Source of the DNA: Candidatus Geothermarchaeota archaeon
GTDB lineage: Archaea; Thermoproteota; Nitrososphaeria; Geothermarchaeales; JDFR-13
Direction of reading: 5' to 3'
DNA length: 7,835 nt
NCBI GenBank assembly: GCA_015522055.1
Contig: WAMZ01000128.1
Span: 1-7,835 of the forward strand
Each line of letters starts with the position of its first letter. The stretch's first letter is position 1. Position numbers and translations under genes: made by a program. Below, piece after piece: positions 4,989 through 7,835 of the stretch. The notes beneath the pieces were generated by a model, which worked only from the letters and a program-made list of their open reading frames with translations, searched no databases and was not told where the DNA came from.

Positions 4989-5909
4989 TCATAGGGGCTG
5001 GGCATCGTAGCCCATTCTCGATAGGTCATGGGCTAGCCTCGTTGCATATCCATATATGGTGTATATCTTCTTGGGCTTCACCCTATCCACTACTCTGAGT
5101 AGACCTAGGTAGTCTGCATGGTCGCTCAGTGGTATGCCCCTATCCTCTTTTCCAACTACCCAGCCTGTCAGTCTCAATACCTTTGTCCCGTATTTGAGTC
5201 CGTCTAGGCCTATGTTTGATGTTGTGCCCTTGATTAGTATGAATGGCTCCTCTATCTCTTCTCTCCCCCATGTCCTGTATCTTGCTTTATCTAGATAGCC
5301 AAGTTGCTTATAGGTCTCGTTGTATCTTTTGACTGATCTTGTTACATAGAGGTTTTCATAGCTCCTGAATATGTTGGTTAGTAGTTGTGTCTTCCCCAGT
5401 GGATATGCCTCGAGGACTATGTTAATATTGTTCATCACCGCTTTGTAGACTGTTTGGATAAGTCTGTCTATTAATTCATTATATTCTCCGAATATGTATT
5501 TTCTAGTTCCGTAGGTAGCTTCTATAATGAGTATATCTGCTTGTGGAGGCCTGAAGCCCCTCAGGAACTCCCTATCAAATATGTTTATGTCTCCAGTATA
5601 TAATATGTTCCCCTCTATTAGGAAGGCCTTGCTCCCAAGTATGTGGCCATTATCTATTAATTCAATATCCGGGTATCTATCTTCATCTAATCGGGTATAT
5701 CTATATCCTCTGGCCTTAGCAAGCTCTATGGTTTCCCTCGATGCTATTACCTTTAGGTTCTGCCCCGATGGTAGGTGGTCTGTATGGGCGTGTGAGACTA
5801 GATATAGGTCGGCCCCCACATTCTTCGGGACCTTGTCCAATGCATATCTTGCTTTACTTGTCTGGACTACTACTCCACTCCCTACTCTCTTAATTTTTTG
5901 TCTACTCAT
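4989..5909 (-). CDS. MBL-fold, beta-CASP-like exonuclease-family protein (YSH1/CPSF-like, COG1236-type)
   Basis: Metallo-beta-lactamase-fold nuclease homologue of the mRNA-processing/DNA-ligase-associated exonuclease group. With the ATG start it has 306 residues, short for full beta-CASP proteins (over 400) but near the ligase-associated type. Motifs, numbered from this ATG: HAHTDH (40-45), GHILGS with His89, YTGD with Asp107, an acidic strand IIEATYG with Glu130, AYPLGKTQ (168-175) typical of the CASP insert, and SDHAD with His264. All core metal ligands seem present. The C-terminal motif that usually reads THGY or HGE is TIYGYA, so the expected His is Tyr286. A TTG at 5921 would add four residues; ATG 5909 is preferred because a TATA-like box is centred about 25 bases upstream, predicting a leaderless mRNA. 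It is followed on the same strand by acylphosphatase. Role in RNA or DNA end processing is inferred from family. Confidence 0.85.
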   Translation of the reverse strand: MSRQKIKRVGSGVVVQTSKARYALDKVPKNVGADLYLVSHAHTDHLPSGQNLKVIASRETIELAKARGYRYTRLDEDRYPDIELIDNGHILGSKAFLIEGNILYTGDINIFDREFLRGFRPPQADILIIEATYGTRKYIFGEYNELIDRLIQTVYKAVMNNINIVLEAYPLGKTQLLTNIFRSYENLYVTRSVKRYNETYKQLGYLDKARYRTWGREEIEEPFILIKGTTSNIGLDGLKYGTKVLRLTGWVVGKEDRGIPLSDHADYLGLLRVVDRVKPKKIYTIYGYATRLAHDLSRMGYDAQPL

Positions 5910-5930
5910 GTCTTTTTTCAAAATATATTT

Positions 5931-5953
5931 CTATAACTTGGTCTACATATAAC
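5931..5953. promoter_or_regulatory. Divergent overlapping promoters between the MBL and YchF-like genes
   Basis: Two near-palindromic TATA-like cores, CTATAAC (5931-5937) and CATATAAC (5946-5953), lie in a 64-base spacer. On the minus strand the first is about 25 bases from ATG 5909. On the plus strand the second is about 24-26 bases from ATG 5974, while the first would give a short leader containing AGGTG. Which core serves which direction cannot be settled from sequence. Confidence 0.4.
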
Positions 5954-5961
5954 TATTTTGT

Positions 5962-5966
5962 AGGTG
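5962..5966 (+). promoter_or_regulatory. Shine-Dalgarno motif before the YchF-like gene
   Basis: AGGTG ends 7 bases before ATG 5974, but only 4 bases before TTG 5971. The spacing favours the ATG. Confidence 0.45.
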
Positions 5967-5973
5967 CGGCTTG

Positions 5974-7182
5974 ATGGCTGACCTTAAGATTGGCATTATT
6001 GGTAAGACGAATACTGGTAAGACGACTTTCTTCAATGCGGCTACGTTGCTTAATGCCGAGATACAGCCATACCCCTTCACGACGAAGAGGCCTAATATAG
6101 GTGTTGCCCATGTATCTTCTCCATGTGTATGTAGGGAGTTTAATGTTAAGTGCCAGCCTAGGAATAGCGTCTGTATCGGTGGGTGGCGGTTCCATAGGAT
6201 TACGTTGATTGACCTCCCTGGACTGATTAAGGGTGCCCATATGGGTAAGGGCCTTGGTAATCAGTTCCTTGGGGTTGCGGCACAGTCCGATGCATTGATA
6301 CATCTCGTCGATGCATCTGGTAGTATAGATGCTGAGGGTAATATCGTCGAGGTTGGGTATGGCGATCCATTGGCTGACTACTATGATATTGAGGAGGAGC
6401 TTGCCCTATGGTATCAGCGTATAATAGAGGGTAACCGAATGTCTATCGAGAAGTATGAGAAGAGTATAGGTTTAGTAGAGGCCCTGTATCAAGTCTTGGC
6501 TGGTATCAAGGTTAGGAAGGAGCATATCGAGGAGGCACTTATACTTAGTGGCTTGGAGGATATTCCCTTCAGGGATTGGAGTATTGAGGATACTAAGATG
6601 TTTGCATATAGGGTTAGGGAGATATCGAAGCCTACTATTGTTGTGGCTAATAAGATCGATTTGGAGGGTGCGGAGAAGAATTATATAAAACTGAATAATA
6701 CTTTGAAGGATGTAGTTGTTATACCTGCATCCGCCGACTCTGAGTTGGCCCTCAGGAGGGCGGAGCAGAAGGGGCTTGTTGAGTATATACCTGGGGATGA
6801 GGAGTTTAGGGTTAAGGACCCCTCTAGATTGACTTCTAAGCAGAAGAAGGCGCTTGAGTATATGGAGAGATTTGTATTCTCAAAGATTATGAGGACTGGT
6901 GTTCAGTTCGCCTTGAATACGCTGGTCTTTAAGGTTATGGGCTATAAATATGTATATCCGGTGCATGATATTGAGAGGCTAAGCGACCGTAAGGGTAGGG
7001 TTCTGCCGGATGTATATCTATTGCCTAGGGATGCTGACTTGGAGGACTTGGCTGGCGAGATCCATACCACCCTCAGGAAGAACCTGATTCACGGCATCGA
7101 TGTGAGGACGGGTATTAAATTACCTAAGAACTATATTCTCCATGATAGGGATGTTATCCACTTGGTCGTTGCACGTAGATAA
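5974..7182 (+). CDS. YchF/Obg-type translation-associated GTPase with TGS domain (archaeal MJ1332-like)
   Basis: P-loop GTPase of the archaeal Obg/YchF branch, thought to act with ribosomes. The 402 residues are family-typical. The G domain shows the P-loop GKTNTGKT (10-17), DLPGL (80-84, G3) and NKID (226-229, G4; this predicts guanine preference, unlike the NxxE of ATP-using bacterial YchF). A Cys cluster at 51, 53, 60 and 67 lies between G1 and G3, a hallmark I recall for MJ1332-like proteins. A helical insert (about 135-215) follows, then a linker and a C-terminal TGS domain (about 345-400). The start ATG 5974 is preferred over the adjacent TTG 5971, because AGGTG (5962-5966) lies seven bases ahead. 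It heads an operon with the deacetylase-family gene two bases downstream. Confidence 0.93.
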   Translation: MADLKIGIIGKTNTGKTTFFNAATLLNAEIQPYPFTTKRPNIGVAHVSSPCVCREFNVKCQPRNSVCIGGWRFHRITLIDLPGLIKGAHMGKGLGNQFLGVAAQSDALIHLVDASGSIDAEGNIVEVGYGDPLADYYDIEEELALWYQRIIEGNRMSIEKYEKSIGLVEALYQVLAGIKVRKEHIEEALILSGLEDIPFRDWSIEDTKMFAYRVREISKPTIVVANKIDLEGAEKNYIKLNNTLKDVVVIPASADSELALRRAEQKGLVEYIPGDEEFRVKDPSRLTSKQKKALEYMERFVFSKIMRTGVQFALNTLVFKVMGYKYVYPVHDIERLSDRKGRVLPDVYLLPRDADLEDLAGEIHTTLRKNLIHGIDVRTGIKLPKNYILHDRDVIHLVVARR

Positions 7183-7184
7183 TT

Positions 7185-7835
7185 ATGAGGACTAGACTAT
7201 ATGTTGGGGAGAGGCTATTCAGCTATGGCTTCCCCAACCATCCACTGACGCCAAAGAGGTATGAATATTTTCTCTCATATCTTGAGGAGGCTAAGGACCT
7301 TAAGGGTAGGCTGGAGATCATCCATGTTGATGGGGTATGTAAGGATGAGTCGATAGTGGGTTTATTCCATACCGAGGATTATATATCGAGGGTTAAGGAG
7401 TTATCTGAGAAGGGGTATGGCTATATCGATTATGGGGATACCCCGGTTTTCAAGGGTATATATGAGGTGTCTATAGAATCTGTATGCGTCTCTGCCTACG
7501 GCTTAGAGTACGCCTTCGAGAATCGGTGTATATCGGTCAACTTGGCTGGGGGGTGGCACCATGCATTCAGGGATAGGGGGGCCGGCTTCTGTGTATTCAA
7601 TGACATCGGTGTAGCTATCGAGTATCTTAGGAGTAGGTTCGGTAGAGATTTAGTCTTTTATTATATCGATATAGATGCCCATCACGGTGACGGTGTTTAC
7701 TATTCGTATGAGGAGGATCCCAAGGTATATATTTTTGATGTGCATGAGGATGGGCGATTCCTATTCCCTGGTACTGGCTTCTCGTGGGAGGTGGGGAGGG
7801 GGGAGGCTAGGGGTACTAAGATTAATGTACCTCTC
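7185..7835 (+). CDS. Histone deacetylase / acetylpolyamine amidohydrolase family protein, 3'-truncated by the window edge
   Basis: Zinc-dependent deacetylase-fold protein (arginase/deacetylase superfamily). The 217 visible residues hold the N-terminal two thirds of a roughly 330-380 residue family; the frame is open at the right edge. Signatures: FHTEDYI (61-67), NLAGGWHHAF (119-128) with the catalytic His125-His126 pair, GAGFCVFND (132-140), and the metal-binding IDIDAHHGDGV (161-171) with Asp164 and His166 as zinc ligands. HEDGRFLFPGTG (187-198) forms the active-site rim. The third zinc ligand, a later Asp, lies outside the window. ATG 7185 follows the GTPase stop by two bases, so co-transcription is likely. 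Archaeal substrates could be acetyl-lysine on chromatin proteins such as Alba, acetylpolyamines or metabolites; the sequence does not say which. Confidence 0.92.
   Translation, partial: MRTRLYVGERLFSYGFPNHPLTPKRYEYFLSYLEEAKDLKGRLEIIHVDGVCKDESIVGLFHTEDYISRVKELSEKGYGYIDYGDTPVFKGIYEVSIESVCVSAYGLEYAFENRCISVNLAGGWHHAFRDRGAGFCVFNDIGVAIEYLRSRFGRDLVFYYIDIDAHHGDGVYYSYEEDPKVYIFDVHEDGRFLFPGTGFSWEVGRGEARGTKINVPL

Noticed and set aside
5434..5442. Minus-strand GTGATGA in the MBL gene, resembling a C box.
   Set aside because: No D box at sRNA spacing; coding sequence explains it.
5527..6303. Antisense frames over the MBL gene (plus strand) and over the GTPase gene (minus strand).
   Set aside because: They overlap strongly motif-supported genes and show no domain of their own.
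1..7835. Possible defence, mobile-element or CRISPR content.
   Set aside because: No direct-repeat arrays, terminal inverted repeats, transposase, integrase, cas or toxin-antitoxin signatures were seen; the genes look like archaeal housekeeping functions.

Overview
The window reads as a gene-dense archaeal chromosome segment, most likely from a thermophilic member of the Thermoproteota (Crenarchaeota). The reasons are the archaeal gene repertoire (MJ1332-type GTPase with a TGS domain, stand-alone PPC/DUF296 protein, short MBL exonuclease-like protein, acylphosphatase, histone-deacetylase-fold protein), heavy AGG and ATA codon use, frequent TTG/GTG starts, archaeal TATA boxes about 26 bp ahead of apparent starts, and a box C/D guide RNA. 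I cannot fix the genus. Almost every base is coding or promoter; no gene-free stretch exceeds about 120 bases.

Layout, left to right. An unrecognised plus-strand gene, probably cut by the left edge, meets a minus-strand rhomboid protease with directly abutting stop codons (1-1178). A short divergent promoter region separates the rhomboid from an O6-alkylguanine-DNA alkyltransferase (1251-1727). The roughly 120 bases after it hold the most notable element: a minus-strand box C/D sRNA (about 1739-1806) with a D'/C' hairpin and two guides that both match conserved 16S rRNA segments. Minus-strand family-2 glycosyltransferase (1847-2758) and an unknown 138-residue protein (2762-3178) form a two-gene operon. 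A divergent promoter region (3179-3272) leads right into a plus-strand operon of a PPC/DUF296 protein and a PfkB-family sugar or nucleoside kinase (3273-4619).

The kinase converges on a minus-strand pair: acylphosphatase (4628-4909) and a short MBL/beta-CASP-like nuclease homologue (4989-5909). From a third divergent promoter region the plus-strand operon of a YchF/Obg-like GTPase (5974-7182) and a histone deacetylase/acetylpolyamine amidohydrolase family protein (7185 to beyond the right edge) begins.

Functionally this is a housekeeping neighbourhood: DNA repair, rRNA modification, RNA or DNA processing, a translation-associated GTPase, protein or small-molecule deacetylation, small-molecule phosphorylation and glycan transfer. 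I see no insertion sequence, CRISPR array, tRNA, rRNA or defence island. Starts appear mixed: some genes look leaderless, while others have a GGTG/AGGTG Shine-Dalgarno motif 7-8 bases ahead of the start.
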